Positions 1-9,912 of a stretch of DNA of 64,000 bases are shown in pieces. The position numbers and the translations under genes are program-made. The notes beneath the pieces were generated by a model, which made no database searches, was not told where the DNA came from, and worked only from the letters and a program-made list of their open reading frames with translations. The number at the start of each line of letters is the position of its first letter. The stretch's first letter is position 1. Source of the stretch: Parapedobacter luteus (GTDB lineage Bacteria > Bacteroidota > Bacteroidia > Sphingobacteriales > Sphingobacteriaceae); contig NZ_FUYS01000013.1 of assembly GCF_900168055.1 (NCBI RefSeq), forward strand, positions 40,193 to 104,192, written 5' to 3'.

Positions 1-66
1 AGCAAGAGCTCTGGCGACTATGCGGTTATGATAGTGAATCCATTGTCCAAACCGTACGGAAGATAG
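1..66 (+). CDS. C-terminal end of a gene entering from the left
   Basis: Frame 1 is open from the first base to a TAG at 64-66 and encodes 21 residues ending in NPLSKPYGR. A hairpin with a T run follows shortly after, which is what a gene end would look like. Too little is visible to assign a family, and a chance open frame of this length cannot be excluded. Confidence 0.4.
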   Translation, partial: SKSSGDYAVMIVNPLSKPYGR

Positions 67-92
67 CAGTGAGCCGTAAAACGGACAGCTTG

Positions 93-126
93 GCTGGATA
101 ACGCGTTTGTTACGCCCAGCTTTTTG
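93..126 (+). terminator. Probable intrinsic terminator
   Basis: GCTGG (93-97) pairs with CCAGC (116-120), and an inner TAAC/GTTA pair closes the loop. TTTTTG follows at 121-126. It lies downstream of the TAG at 64-66 and upstream of the phosphatase gene. Confidence 0.5.
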
Positions 127-202
127 TTTCGATTCAGGATTTACTAATTTAGCCGCCCATACCACATTGGTATTTGACATCCATTTCTCAGAATAAAGCA
201 TC

Positions 203-1852
203 ATGAATATAACGAAGCTGCGCGTTGTTTTTTTAGCGATATCCTTATTTTCCGTACAAGCCAACGCTCAAGAATCGGTGCCACGCCCAAAACTGGTGGT
301 CGGGCTTATGGTTGATCAAATGCGTTGGGATTATCTCTACCGCTTTTACGATCGCTATGGCGCAGGAGGCTTCAAGCGCTTACTTAGCGAAGGATTTTCC
401 TGTGAAAACACCTACATACCCTATGTACCCACATATACAGCCATTGGCCACAGTACGGTGTACACAGGCAGCGTCCCAGCCATACATGGCATAGCCGGCA
501 ATGATTTCATCATCCAGCAAACCGGCCAGCGGATGTATTGCACCCAGGACGATAATGTAAGCGGTGTTGGTACCGATGAAGCCGAAGGCAAACAATCACC
601 TCGCAACCTGCTTACTTCCACAATCACCGACCAGCTCAAGCTGGCTACCAACTTTCGCTCCAAGGTCATCGGCATCGCCATCAAAGATAGAGGCGGTATC
701 CTTCCGGCGGGGCACTTCGCCGATGCGGCCTATTGGTTTGAAGGCAATTCGGGCAATTGGGTATCCAGCACCTTTTATATGCAGGAATTGCCCGAATGGG
801 TGCAGCAATTCAATGCGCAAAAGCTAGCTGAAAAATATCTTCAGCAAGATTGGAATACGCTTTACCCCATTGAAACCTATGAGCAGAGCATCGAAGATGA
901 CAACGCCTATGAAGCCACTTACCGCGGCGAAGCATCGCCCGTATTTCCGAAGCGACTCGCGTCTTTGATGAAAGACAATGGCCTGGGGCTGATACGTACC
1001 ACGCCATTCGGCAACACCCTGACCCTTGACTTGGCTAAGGCAGCCATTGCCAACGAACAGTTGGGCCGCAACCCCCAACGAGTTACCGATTTCCTTTGCC
1101 TGAGCCTCTCTTCTACCGATTATGTCGGACACCAGTTTTCCGTGAATGCTATTGAAATCGAAGACACCTACCTGCGGCTTGATAAGGAACTGGAAGCGTT
1201 TTTCGCCTATCTCGATGAGCAGGTCGGACCAGGTGAGTATACCCTATTCCTTACTGCCGACCACGGCGCATCGCACAACCCGCTGTTTTTTATGGATAAG
1301 CGGGGCAACGCCGGTTATTTTGACGAACGCAACGCACTCACAGGGCTCAATACCCTCCTATCCGAAAAATTCGGGCAGGAGAAAATCGTCCGCAGCCTGA
1401 TGAATTATCAGGTACACCTCAATTACGAAATTATTGAAGCAAACGATTTGGACGAAGAAGACATCAAAGAAGTGGCCATTAAATTTCTACGAACCTTAGA
1501 CGGCGTGGCTTTTGTGACCGACATGGAGAAGGCAGGATCATCAAGCATCCCTGCACGTATACGCGAACGGATTGCCAACGGATACAACCCCAAGCGAAGT
1601 GGATGTATCCAAATTATCCTCGAACCGCAGTGGTATAGCGGCTCGCCCCGCTCGCGCGGCACCACCCATGGCACCTGGGCCTCCTATGATGCCCACATTC
1701 CATTGGTATGGATGGGCTGGGGTATCAAACACGGCACGACTAACCGCGAAACACATATGACCGATATCGCATCCACTGTGGCGGCGCTATTGCACATTGA
1801 GGAGCCCAACGGAAACATCGGAAATCCAGTGGTCGAGTTGTTGAATGACTAA
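203..1852 (+). CDS. PafA-like secreted alkaline phosphatase / type I phosphodiesterase superfamily protein
   Basis: Predicted exported phosphomonoesterase or phosphodiesterase of the alkaline phosphatase superfamily, closest in motif pattern to the Bacteroidota PafA group. An N-terminal signal peptide ends near ANAQ (about residue 23). The first metal Asp lies in VDQMRWDY (about 37-44). The nucleophile Thr should be in YVPTYTAIGH (about 74-83), where PhoA-type enzymes have Ser. The second metal cluster is TADHGASHN (about 351-359), and a late His lies in GTTHGTWASYDAH. The 549-residue length is normal for PafA. It stands alone between a terminator and the DUF6377 regulator. Substrate (phosphate monoesters versus diesters) is not decided by the sequence. 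Confidence 0.85.
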   Translation: MNITKLRVVFLAISLFSVQANAQESVPRPKLVVGLMVDQMRWDYLYRFYDRYGAGGFKRLLSEGFSCENTYIPYVPTYTAIGHSTVYTGSVPAIHGIAGNDFIIQQTGQRMYCTQDDNVSGVGTDEAEGKQSPRNLLTSTITDQLKLATNFRSKVIGIAIKDRGGILPAGHFADAAYWFEGNSGNWVSSTFYMQELPEWVQQFNAQKLAEKYLQQDWNTLYPIETYEQSIEDDNAYEATYRGEASPVFPKRLASLMKDNGLGLIRTTPFGNTLTLDLAKAAIANEQLGRNPQRVTDFLCLSLSSTDYVGHQFSVNAIEIEDTYLRLDKELEAFFAYLDEQVGPGEYTLFLTADHGASHNPLFFMDKRGNAGYFDERNALTGLNTLLSEKFGQEKIVRSLMNYQVHLNYEIIEANDLDEEDIKEVAIKFLRTLDGVAFVTDMEKAGSSSIPARIRERIANGYNPKRSGCIQIILEPQWYSGSPRSRGTTHGTWASYDAHIPLVWMGWGIKHGTTNRETHMTDIASTVAALLHIEEPNGNIGNPVVELLND

Positions 1853-1991
1853 TAACCAGGGGAAAGGCATCGGTTATCGTAATCAAAGTTAACAATCTTC
1901 GGCCGATTGAAAACCTCAAATGTTCTGGGTTTTTGAATATTGCGCATCGCCAAACCCCTAAGAGCTCAGCCGTTTTTATACTTTTACAAAG

Positions 1992-3617
1992 ATGAAGCTC
2001 AGGCCCGCTCTGTTTTTGCTACCCCTGATAGCCCTGGCTGTGTGTCCCACTAAGGCCAACGACACGGTATTGGTGCAACTTCAGCAAGTATTGCGCAATA
2101 AGGCGTTGTACGATAGCACGAAAGAACGCAAGATCAACTCCATCAAGCAGCACCTGCAAAATAGCTCCTTGAGCCTGGCCAAGCAATACGAAGTAAATCG
2201 GCAACTTATTGAAGCCTATAAAAAATACAGAGCGGATTCTGCTGTATTCTATGCGAAGCAAAACCACCAGATTGCGACAAAGTTAGCTAACTCATTTTTC
2301 AAGAATGAAACAGCAATTCAGTTGGCTTGGTTATACTCATCCGGAGGCCTTTATATCGAATCAAAAAAACTGCTGGAAGGAATCGACCGTATTTCATTGC
2401 CGGACCGGCTCTTGCCGGAGTATTATGAAACGTACCTTGCCTTCTGCAGTCACTACGGGCAAAGTAACGGCAACAACGCATATTACCAGAAAAGCGAACA
2501 ATACCGTGATTCGCTATTAGCTGTTCTTGATACAGCGTCCCTAAAATATCAGATTACAGCAGCTACCCGAACGCTCTACGAAGGGAAACAAACGGAGGCA
2601 GAAGCGATGTTACTGGCCTTGCTTGGCCAGACTGACGACCAAAACCCCGAACAGGCGCTCATTACCTACCTGCTTGGTGTCATCAGTAAAAACAGAGGTG
2701 ATATTGCACAACAACTGCATTATTTTGCCATGTCTGCCATTACCGACATGATAAATGCTATCAAGGACAACGCTTCCCTCCAAAGCTTGGCGCTTACATA
2801 CTATGACATGGGCAACATAGCACTAGCATATCAGTTTATGGAAGCCGCTATCAACGATGCCATTTTCTGCAACGCACGGTATCGCACCGTAGAAAGCACG
2901 ATTTACTATCCCATCATCAATGCTTCCTTCAGAGAACTGGAACGCGAACAGAAAGCTGAACTCCGATTATATTTGGTGTTAATCAGCGTTTTATCCATCG
3001 GACTCATCATTGGCATTGTTTATAGTTATATACAAATGAAGCGCCTCGCGAAGACACGAAAAGCACTTTATCTGACAAACCAGCAACTCAGCCAACTAAA
3101 CCTAGCGCTTCAAAAAGCCAACGACAATTTGTTTGAAGCCAACCATATCAAAGAAGAATATATCGCTCATTTTTTCGACATCTGCTCGGCCAACATTGAG
3201 AAACTGGAAAACTATAGGAAATCCCTTCACAAAAAGGCGGTTAATAACCAATACGATTTGCTGTTAAAAGAACTGAAATCTACAAACCTCGCCGAAAATG
3301 AGTTAGCAGAACTGTATCATAATTTTGACACTATCTTTCTCAACCTATACCCTACGTTCGTATCTGAGTTTAATAGCCTTCTTTTACCCAACGAACACAT
3401 ACTTCCGAAATCCGGTGAGTTGCTCAATAACGAGCTACGGATATTTGCGTTAATGCGCTTGGGCATTACAGACAGCGTAAAAATTGCCGGTTTCCTGCGA
3501 TATTCTTTACGCACCGTGTATAATTACCGTACCAAGATTCGGCATAAAGCGGCCGTTTCACGTGAGGAATTTGAGGCTCAGGTCAGGCAAATCGGCACCT
3601 TAAGACAGATTATCTAA
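1992..3617 (+). CDS. DUF6377-type membrane-anchored regulator of the adjacent polysaccharide locus
   Basis: A 541-residue protein with a signal sequence, a TPR-like helical periplasmic half (about 25-310), one membrane span (about 322-345), a cytoplasmic coiled coil (about 350-400) and a C-terminal helix-turn-helix (about 485-530, with LRIFALMRLGI and SLRTVYNYRTKIRHKA resembling LuxR/GerE output domains). This order matches the Bacteroidota DUF6377 family, usually found beside SusC/SusD genes. Inference: it senses a periplasmic signal and controls the SusC gene that starts 232 bp downstream in the same direction. It is a one-component membrane regulator, not a hybrid two-component sensor, since no kinase motif is present. 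Confidence 0.75.
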   Translation: MKLRPALFLLPLIALAVCPTKANDTVLVQLQQVLRNKALYDSTKERKINSIKQHLQNSSLSLAKQYEVNRQLIEAYKKYRADSAVFYAKQNHQIATKLANSFFKNETAIQLAWLYSSGGLYIESKKLLEGIDRISLPDRLLPEYYETYLAFCSHYGQSNGNNAYYQKSEQYRDSLLAVLDTASLKYQITAATRTLYEGKQTEAEAMLLALLGQTDDQNPEQALITYLLGVISKNRGDIAQQLHYFAMSAITDMINAIKDNASLQSLALTYYDMGNIALAYQFMEAAINDAIFCNARYRTVESTIYYPIINASFRELEREQKAELRLYLVLISVLSIGLIIGIVYSYIQMKRLAKTRKALYLTNQQLSQLNLALQKANDNLFEANHIKEEYIAHFFDICSANIEKLENYRKSLHKKAVNNQYDLLLKELKSTNLAENELAELYHNFDTIFLNLYPTFVSEFNSLLLPNEHILPKSGELLNNELRIFALMRLGITDSVKIAGFLRYSLRTVYNYRTKIRHKAAVSREEFEAQVRQIGTLRQII

Positions 3618-3759
3618 GCCAACTGATGGGATAAATAGTTACTTTTTCAACCTTCCGCGATCACATTAAATAACTGACTATTAGCTAAATATTCATTTTC
3701 AGATTTTACTTTTTCGCTTCACTTCTGCGGTAGTATAGATTTCTGCCATTGCGTGTTTC

Positions 3760-3767
3760 TAATTTTG
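3760..3767 (+). promoter_or_regulatory. Candidate -7 element of the SusC promoter
   Basis: TAATTTTG matches TAnnTTTG and would give a leader of about 75 nt before the SusC start at 3850. No TTG sits at the ideal upstream distance, which suits an activator-dependent promoter but weakens the call. The rest of the 3618-3849 gap shows nothing clear. Confidence 0.4.
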
Positions 3768-3849
3768 TCAGACATAAGTGATGGTCGCTTATGCCATGGT
3801 TGGGATAGCCAATTAAAAACCCAATTTAACCTGTATTAAAATCAACGAT

Positions 3850-6840
3850 ATGGAATTTTTCTTTATCCAACTAAAAAGGGGTATTTTCCCTATCTTTCTA
3901 CTATTTACCTGGTTCAATGCTTCGCCAAGTCTTGCCCAGATCAATCTGCGCGTTACAGGAACGGTGACTGACGCCAGCAATGGGGAGCCGATGTTTGGGG
4001 TATCAGTGTCCCAAAAGGGGGCATCCAATGGCACTACAACAGATGACAATGGACAATTTGTATTAAACAACGTACCGGAAGGAGCGATCGTTGCTATTTC
4101 ATTTATCGGCTATGACCCATTAGAACTACCTGCAACCGACAACCCAATGAACGTCCAATTAAGCCCGTCGTTGAACATGCTGGAAGATGTGGTCGTCATA
4201 GGTTACGGCTCGGTGAAACGGAAAGATGTCACAACCGCCATCTCAAGTGTATCGATGGATGACCTCAACGAGCGGCCCATCGTATCAGCGGCACAGGCAA
4301 TACAAGGCAGGGCAGCCGGTGTATCAGTTATCCAGCCTAATGGCGCACCGGGAGGCGAAACATCCATCCGTATCCGGGGGACGACGTCGTTTAACGGCAG
4401 TAACGACCCCCTCTACGTCGTAGACGGCGTACCCGTAGACAACATCAACTTTCTCTCTCCGCAGGACATCGCTGACATGCAGATTTTAAAAGATGCATCT
4501 TCAGCGGCAATATATGGGTCGCGAGCAGCCAATGGCGTAGTCCTCATCACGACCAAAAGAGGAGCTGAGGGTGGCGCAAAAATTTCTTTAAGTGCACAGG
4601 CAACACAAAACCGGGTAACGAATAAAATCGAGCCGCTAAACACTGAACAATACCGTGAGCTACAAAACGAAATCGGCCTGATAAACCTGCCGGAAGGACT
4701 CACCGACCAAACCAACTGGTTCGACGAAGCATATAACACCGGGCATATCCAAAATTATCAAATGTCCATCTCCGACGGCACGGAAAAGCTGAAATACTTC
4801 CTTTCAGGTGGGTACCTAGACGAAAAGGGCGTATTAGCCACCGCATTTTATAAACGTTATAACTTCCGCGCCAACATTGATAACCAAGTACGTGATTGGT
4901 TGAATATCAGTGCCAACGTATCGTATTCCGATTACAACAACAATGGTATTATATCTGGCACCGGTGCCAATCGGGGGGGCGTCGTACTATCAGTGATCAA
5001 CACACCTACTTATGCACCGATCTGGAATCCTGAAAACCCCGCCCAATATTACAACAACTTCTACGGGATAGGCAACATCACTAGCCCATTGGAAAACATG
5101 GCGCGCAGCAAAAACAATAAGGCCCGCGAAAACCGATTGCTCGCTTCAGGACACGCCACGCTACTGTTTACACCGGAGTTGCAGCTTAAATCATCATTCA
5201 CGGTAGACCGTCGCAATGCAGTGAGTACCGCTTTTCTTGATCCCGTTTCTACAGCTTGGGGTCGCAACCAATATGGTGAGGGATCAGACAACCGCAATAT
5301 GAATACGGTGCTGACCTGGGATAATATCTTAACGTATGCCAGAAGCATTGACCGACATAACGTTGAAGCGATGGGCGGTACGTCGTGGACGCAATCTGAA
5401 TATACCAACAATTGGATCAGCGGATCGCACTACCGTAATGATCTAATTCCAACATTGAATGCAGCAAATAAGATCGCTTGGAATGGTACTGGTTCGGGTG
5501 GTTCGGAATGGGGAATCATGTCCTATTTCGGCCGAGCATCGTATAATTTTGATAGCCGCTACCTCGTCACCGCTAACCTCCGCGCAGACGGGTCGTCCAA
5601 GCTACATCCCGACCACCGTTGGGGGGTATTTCCATCGGTATCTGCGGCATGGCGCCTGTCCGCTGAGCCATTTATGGAAAACGTAACCTGGTTGGATGAT
5701 CTAAAAATCCGCGGGGGATGGGGACAAACGGGTAACCAATCAGGCATTGGCGACTATGCCTACCTGCAACGCTATACCATCAACCGCATCGAGTGGTTCG
5801 TTGAGGGCCAGGAAAATGCTTTGCCCGCTATCTCTCAAGCCAACCTACGTACGCCTGACTTGACCTGGGAAACCACTACGCAAACCAATATCGGTCTTGA
5901 CTTTATGGCGCTCCGGAATCGGCTGACCGTCAACCTTGATTATTACTATAAACGCACCACGGATATGTTGATGTTTGTGTCGCTGCCCGCAGGTGCGGCA
6001 GCGGCTAATTCAATTGTTCGCAATGAAGGAGTGATGACCAACCGTGGGGTTGAAATCACGGTCAACAGTCAGAACTTCCGCGAAGGCGAATTCCGCTGGG
6101 ATACAGACTTCAATATATCCTTCAACCGCAATAAGCTAGAAAGCCTTGAGCTACAGCAAATCTATAGTGCCGCCACCACCAGCGAAGTGGTTAACGAAGC
6201 CGTAGTCCGCAATGAGCCTGGCAGGCCTCTGGGTGGATTCTTCGGCTATATCAGTGACGGCGTAGACCCGGAGACCGGTGAGCTCATGTATCGGGACCTC
6301 AATAATGACGGCCGACTTTCCTCTTCAGACCGCACCTACATCGGTAATCCCAATCCAGATTTCACCTTTGGTCTTACCAATACGCTTTCCTACAAAAATT
6401 TCAACTTGAGTATCTTCTTACAAGGATCTTATGGCAATGATATTTACAACGCCTCGCGCATGGAAACCGAAGGCATGTATGACGGCAAAAACCAGTCAAC
6501 CCGCGTACTCGACCGTTGGCGTATACCCGGCCAGATTACCGAGGTGCCCAAAGCAGGGTTTGACATCCGAAACTCCACTTACTTCATAGAGGATGGCAGC
6601 TATTTACGGGTCAAAAACGTTGCCCTGTCGTACAATATCAGGGGCAGCCTGCTGACGCGCTGGGGTATCAATCGCCTACAACCATACGTGTCAGCAACCA
6701 ACCTACTCACGTGGACCAACTACTCCGGTATGGACCCGGAAGTAAACCAATGGGGAAACAGTGGAGCAGTGCAAGGCATCGACTGGGGGACCTACCCTCA
6801 AAACCGTTCATTCGTAGTAGGGATTAATGTTGAATTCTAA
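3850..6840 (+). CDS. SusC/RagA-type TonB-dependent outer-membrane transporter
   Basis: A 996-residue outer-membrane transporter that imports oligosaccharides using TonB energy. Order: signal peptide (about 1-28), carboxypeptidase-regulatory-like domain (about 32-112, with VTGTVTDASNGEPMFGVSV), a TonB-box-like stretch and plug (VVVIGYGSVKRKDVTTAIS; LYVVDGVPV; ILKDASSAAIYGSRAANGV), then a 22-strand barrel ending in the usual terminal aromatic, NVEF. It is followed 13 bp later by the SusD partner and then by a GH30 enzyme, so the pair probably binds and imports fragments released by that enzyme. Confidence 0.93.
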   Translation: MEFFFIQLKRGIFPIFLLFTWFNASPSLAQINLRVTGTVTDASNGEPMFGVSVSQKGASNGTTTDDNGQFVLNNVPEGAIVAISFIGYDPLELPATDNPMNVQLSPSLNMLEDVVVIGYGSVKRKDVTTAISSVSMDDLNERPIVSAAQAIQGRAAGVSVIQPNGAPGGETSIRIRGTTSFNGSNDPLYVVDGVPVDNINFLSPQDIADMQILKDASSAAIYGSRAANGVVLITTKRGAEGGAKISLSAQATQNRVTNKIEPLNTEQYRELQNEIGLINLPEGLTDQTNWFDEAYNTGHIQNYQMSISDGTEKLKYFLSGGYLDEKGVLATAFYKRYNFRANIDNQVRDWLNISANVSYSDYNNNGIISGTGANRGGVVLSVINTPTYAPIWNPENPAQYYNNFYGIGNITSPLENMARSKNNKARENRLLASGHATLLFTPELQLKSSFTVDRRNAVSTAFLDPVSTAWGRNQYGEGSDNRNMNTVLTWDNILTYARSIDRHNVEAMGGTSWTQSEYTNNWISGSHYRNDLIPTLNAANKIAWNGTGSGGSEWGIMSYFGRASYNFDSRYLVTANLRADGSSKLHPDHRWGVFPSVSAAWRLSAEPFMENVTWLDDLKIRGGWGQTGNQSGIGDYAYLQRYTINRIEWFVEGQENALPAISQANLRTPDLTWETTTQTNIGLDFMALRNRLTVNLDYYYKRTTDMLMFVSLPAGAAAANSIVRNEGVMTNRGVEITVNSQNFREGEFRWDTDFNISFNRNKLESLELQQIYSAATTSEVVNEAVVRNEPGRPLGGFFGYISDGVDPETGELMYRDLNNDGRLSSSDRTYIGNPNPDFTFGLTNTLSYKNFNLSIFLQGSYGNDIYNASRMETEGMYDGKNQSTRVLDRWRIPGQITEVPKAGFDIRNSTYFIEDGSYLRVKNVALSYNIRGSLLTRWGINRLQPYVSATNLLTWTNYSGMDPEVNQWGNSGAVQGIDWGTYPQNRSFVVGINVEF

Positions 6841-6853
6841 AAACCATAGACCA

Positions 6854-8377
6854 ATGAATACCAAATATATATTTCCAATAGTGTTGAGCAGTGTTCTGCT
6901 GTTTATGAACTCCTGCTCATTAATCTTCGAGCCGGTAGACACCTATTCTGATGTGACAGAAGGCATCACCGAGGGCGGCGATGAGGTGGTTTTTCGCGAC
7001 AAAGCGGCCGTGGAAGGTCATCTGGTGACACTCTATAACCAATTAAGGGAGCGTCAAGAGCATTGGTATCTGGACTTGTTGCTAATTGCAGAAGCTCATG
7101 CGGATAACGCCTACGCGGGTACGACTGGCGCCGAAGTGGTGCCCTTTGAAAACAATGCCATTGAGGGTTCCAATTCCGTCATCAACCGTGATTGGAACCG
7201 CTATCTTGAGGATATTGCACGAGCAAACCGTCTCATCGTCAATATTGACGGCGTGCAGGACGCATCGCTAACCATAGCTGAGCGCGAACGGTATAAGGCC
7301 GAGGCCAAAATTTTCAGGGCAATGATTCTTTTTGATATGGTCCGTCTTTGGGGATCGATCCCCGTCATCACCACCGAAGCAGAAGATATTACATCGGAAA
7401 CCATCGGAGAAGTATATGATGATTATTTTCCCTCTCAAGCTACAGAGGAGGAGGCGTATCGCCAAATTGAACAGGACTTATTGGACGCATTAGGTGCGGC
7501 TCCGGACAATAACCCGTCGGACAAAACACGCTTCTCTAAATCTGTGGCTAAAGCACTGCTGGCCAAAATATATGCCGAGAAACCCATTCGAGACTATAAT
7601 AAAGTCATCCAATATGCGGACGAACTGGCTGCCGATGGCTTTGACCTTGTAAGCGATTACAGCGACCTGTTCGGCATGAATGCCAGTAATACGGATACAA
7701 AAATGCGTAATACCCAAGAATCAATCCTAGAAGCACAGTTTTTCTCCGGCGGCGGCAACTGGGTAACGTGGATGTTTGGCCGCGACCTGACCAACTGGAA
7801 CAATAATTTTACTTGGGCAAAATGGGTAACCCCTTCGCGCGACCTTATCCGCACCTTTCAAAATGAAGGCGACGAAGTACGCTACCGAGAATCCATTGTA
7901 TATTATGAAACCAGCTGGAGCAATTATTACCCTTCAAGCAATTACCCCTTTATGTACAAATGCCGTTCAGCGTTCAGCAGCATCATCAAATACCGATACG
8001 CCGACATCTTGCTGCTCAAGGCCGAGGCTCTCATTATGCGCGATGGGGCCGATTTGGCTGCCGCCGCCGATATTATAGACCGTATCCGTCAGCGGGCCGG
8101 TGGTCTGCCACGATTGAGCAGCTCCGTGCGTGCCAGCAAAGAAGCCATGTTGGATGCGCTCTTGAAAGAACGGCGCCTGGAGCTGGCTTTCGAAGGGCAA
8201 CGTTGGTTTGACCTGGTTCGACTGAACAAGGTGGAAGAGGTGATGAATGCCGTTTTTGCCAACGATTCAGGAAGACGGCCACAGGTCTATCCATTTAGTG
8301 AAAACTCCTATCGCATGCCTATCCCACAGGCTGTTCTGGATCAGAATCCCAATTTAGTTCAAAACCCCGGCTATTAA
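6854..8377 (+). CDS. SusD/RagB-type surface glycan-binding lipoprotein
   Basis: Partner of the preceding SusC; expected to form the lid of the transporter at the cell surface. The chosen start (6854) gives MNTKYIFPIVLSS and a lipobox ending at the Cys of MNSC (about residue 20); an in-frame ATG at 6827 overlaps SusC and would put nine odd residues before the signal. The helical TPR core includes DWNRYLEDIARANRLI and ARIFRAMILFDMVRLWG-like segments, and the C-terminal signature YRMPIPQAVLDQNPNLVQN is typical of SusD/RagB. Length (507) is normal. Confidence 0.92.
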   Translation: MNTKYIFPIVLSSVLLFMNSCSLIFEPVDTYSDVTEGITEGGDEVVFRDKAAVEGHLVTLYNQLRERQEHWYLDLLLIAEAHADNAYAGTTGAEVVPFENNAIEGSNSVINRDWNRYLEDIARANRLIVNIDGVQDASLTIAERERYKAEAKIFRAMILFDMVRLWGSIPVITTEAEDITSETIGEVYDDYFPSQATEEEAYRQIEQDLLDALGAAPDNNPSDKTRFSKSVAKALLAKIYAEKPIRDYNKVIQYADELAADGFDLVSDYSDLFGMNASNTDTKMRNTQESILEAQFFSGGGNWVTWMFGRDLTNWNNNFTWAKWVTPSRDLIRTFQNEGDEVRYRESIVYYETSWSNYYPSSNYPFMYKCRSAFSSIIKYRYADILLLKAEALIMRDGADLAAAADIIDRIRQRAGGLPRLSSSVRASKEAMLDALLKERRLELAFEGQRWFDLVRLNKVEEVMNAVFANDSGRRPQVYPFSENSYRMPIPQAVLDQNPNLVQNPGY

Positions 8378-8395
8378 TCCGATAAAACATTTTCC

Positions 8396-9901
8396 ATGCA
8401 AGTATTAGCCTTCTTAAAACGTGTTTTCACCACATTATTTGCTTTTTGTATACTGGTTTCAGCGTGCAGCTCGGACAAAGTCAATGAATCGCCCCAACCT
8501 CATGAGGAGGACAATCCTGAGGTGACGGGCGATGTGACGATTTATGTAACCACAGCCAATCTATCTCACGATTTAGCTAAACAGGCTGTGGATTTCAGCA
8601 CATCATCCAACATGTCACCAACAACCATTACACTCAATCCCTCCCAGCGTTATCAAACAATGGACGGGTTTGGCGCGGCAGTGACTGGCTCTTCCAGCTA
8701 CAACCTTATGCAAATGACTGCCGAGGATCGGGCGAAATTCCTTAAGGAAACATTCTCCGAAGCGGACGGTTACGGACATAGCTATATCCGTATAGCCATT
8801 GGCTGTTCAGACTTTTCACTCAGCGAGTATTCGCTCTGTGACAATCCGGGTATTGAAAATTTTGCATTGCAAAGCGAGGAGCGAGATTATGTCATTCCTG
8901 TCTTAAAGGAAATTCTGGCCATCAATCCTTCCATCAAAATCATCGGTTCGCCATGGACCCCCCCTCGTTGGATGAAGGTGAATAACCTCGTCGACCGGCA
9001 ACCTCACAACTCATGGACTAGTGGCCACCTCAACCCTGCTTACTATCAGGACTATGGGCTGTATTTCGTCAAATGGATACAAGCCCTACAAGCAGAAGGA
9101 ATTCCCATCTACGCCGTAACGCCTCAAAACGAGCCACTCAACCGGGGCAACTCAGCTTCCCTATTCATGGGCTGGCAGGAGCAGCAAACATTTATCAAAG
9201 AAGCACTCGGTCCACAGTTACAGGCCGCAGGTTTGGGAACAAAAATCTATGTCTTCGACCACAACTATAACTATGACAACATGGCCGATCAAGTTGATTA
9301 TCCCATCAAAATATATCAAGATGATGTAGCGGCGTCCTTTGTGGCCGGCGCGGCTTATCACAATTATGGGGGTAACCGCCAGGAGCTGCTTGACATTCAC
9401 CAACAACGCCCCGATAAAGAGTTAATTTTTACAGAAACATCCATCGGCACATGGAACGACGGTCAGAACTTACCCTCCCGCCTGATGGATGACATGGAAG
9501 AAGTTGCCCTCGGCACGGTAAATAACTGGTGCAAGGCCGTCATCGTTTGGAATCTGATGCTCGATAGCGAGCGCGGTCCTAATCGCGACGGCGGATGCCA
9601 GACCTGCTTCGGTGCAGTAGATATCAATAAAAACGATTACAAAACCATCCGTAGAAACTCACACTATTACATCATCAGCCACCTTTCAGCGGTGGTCAAA
9701 CCGGGGGCAACCCGTATCGGGACCAGTGGCTATTCCGCGGCTGGCGTAACGCACGCAGCATTTGAAAACCTTGACGGTAGCTATGCTGTCGTATTACTCA
9801 ACAATACAAACGAAACAAGGCGCATTACATTCGCAGATGGCACAAACCACTTCCGTTATGAAATCCCGGCAAAATCAGTAGTCTCTTATCGTTGGAATTA
9901 G
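8396..9901 (+). CDS. GH30-family glucanase lipoprotein
   Basis: A 501-residue glycoside hydrolase of family 30. The signal sequence ends in a lipobox at SACSS (Cys about 24), so the enzyme is probably anchored in the membrane. The fold starts at YQTMDGFGAAVTGSS. The acid/base Glu is E246 in TPQNEP and the nucleophile is E347 in FTETSIG; both are present. SPWTPPRWMK is the usual GH30 loop. Bacteroidota GH30 members in Sus-like loci are commonly endo-beta-1,6-glucanases (subfamily 3), which is the likely activity here. It lies 18 bp after SusD and 11 bp before the next lipoprotein, in one operon. No GH3 beta-glucosidase is present in this locus. Confidence 0.88.
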   Translation: MQVLAFLKRVFTTLFAFCILVSACSSDKVNESPQPHEEDNPEVTGDVTIYVTTANLSHDLAKQAVDFSTSSNMSPTTITLNPSQRYQTMDGFGAAVTGSSSYNLMQMTAEDRAKFLKETFSEADGYGHSYIRIAIGCSDFSLSEYSLCDNPGIENFALQSEERDYVIPVLKEILAINPSIKIIGSPWTPPRWMKVNNLVDRQPHNSWTSGHLNPAYYQDYGLYFVKWIQALQAEGIPIYAVTPQNEPLNRGNSASLFMGWQEQQTFIKEALGPQLQAAGLGTKIYVFDHNYNYDNMADQVDYPIKIYQDDVAASFVAGAAYHNYGGNRQELLDIHQQRPDKELIFTETSIGTWNDGQNLPSRLMDDMEEVALGTVNNWCKAVIVWNLMLDSERGPNRDGGCQTCFGAVDINKNDYKTIRRNSHYYIISHLSAVVKPGATRIGTSGYSAAGVTHAAFENLDGSYAVVLLNNTNETRRITFADGTNHFRYEIPAKSVVSYRWN

Positions 9902-9912
9902 ACCGTAAAATT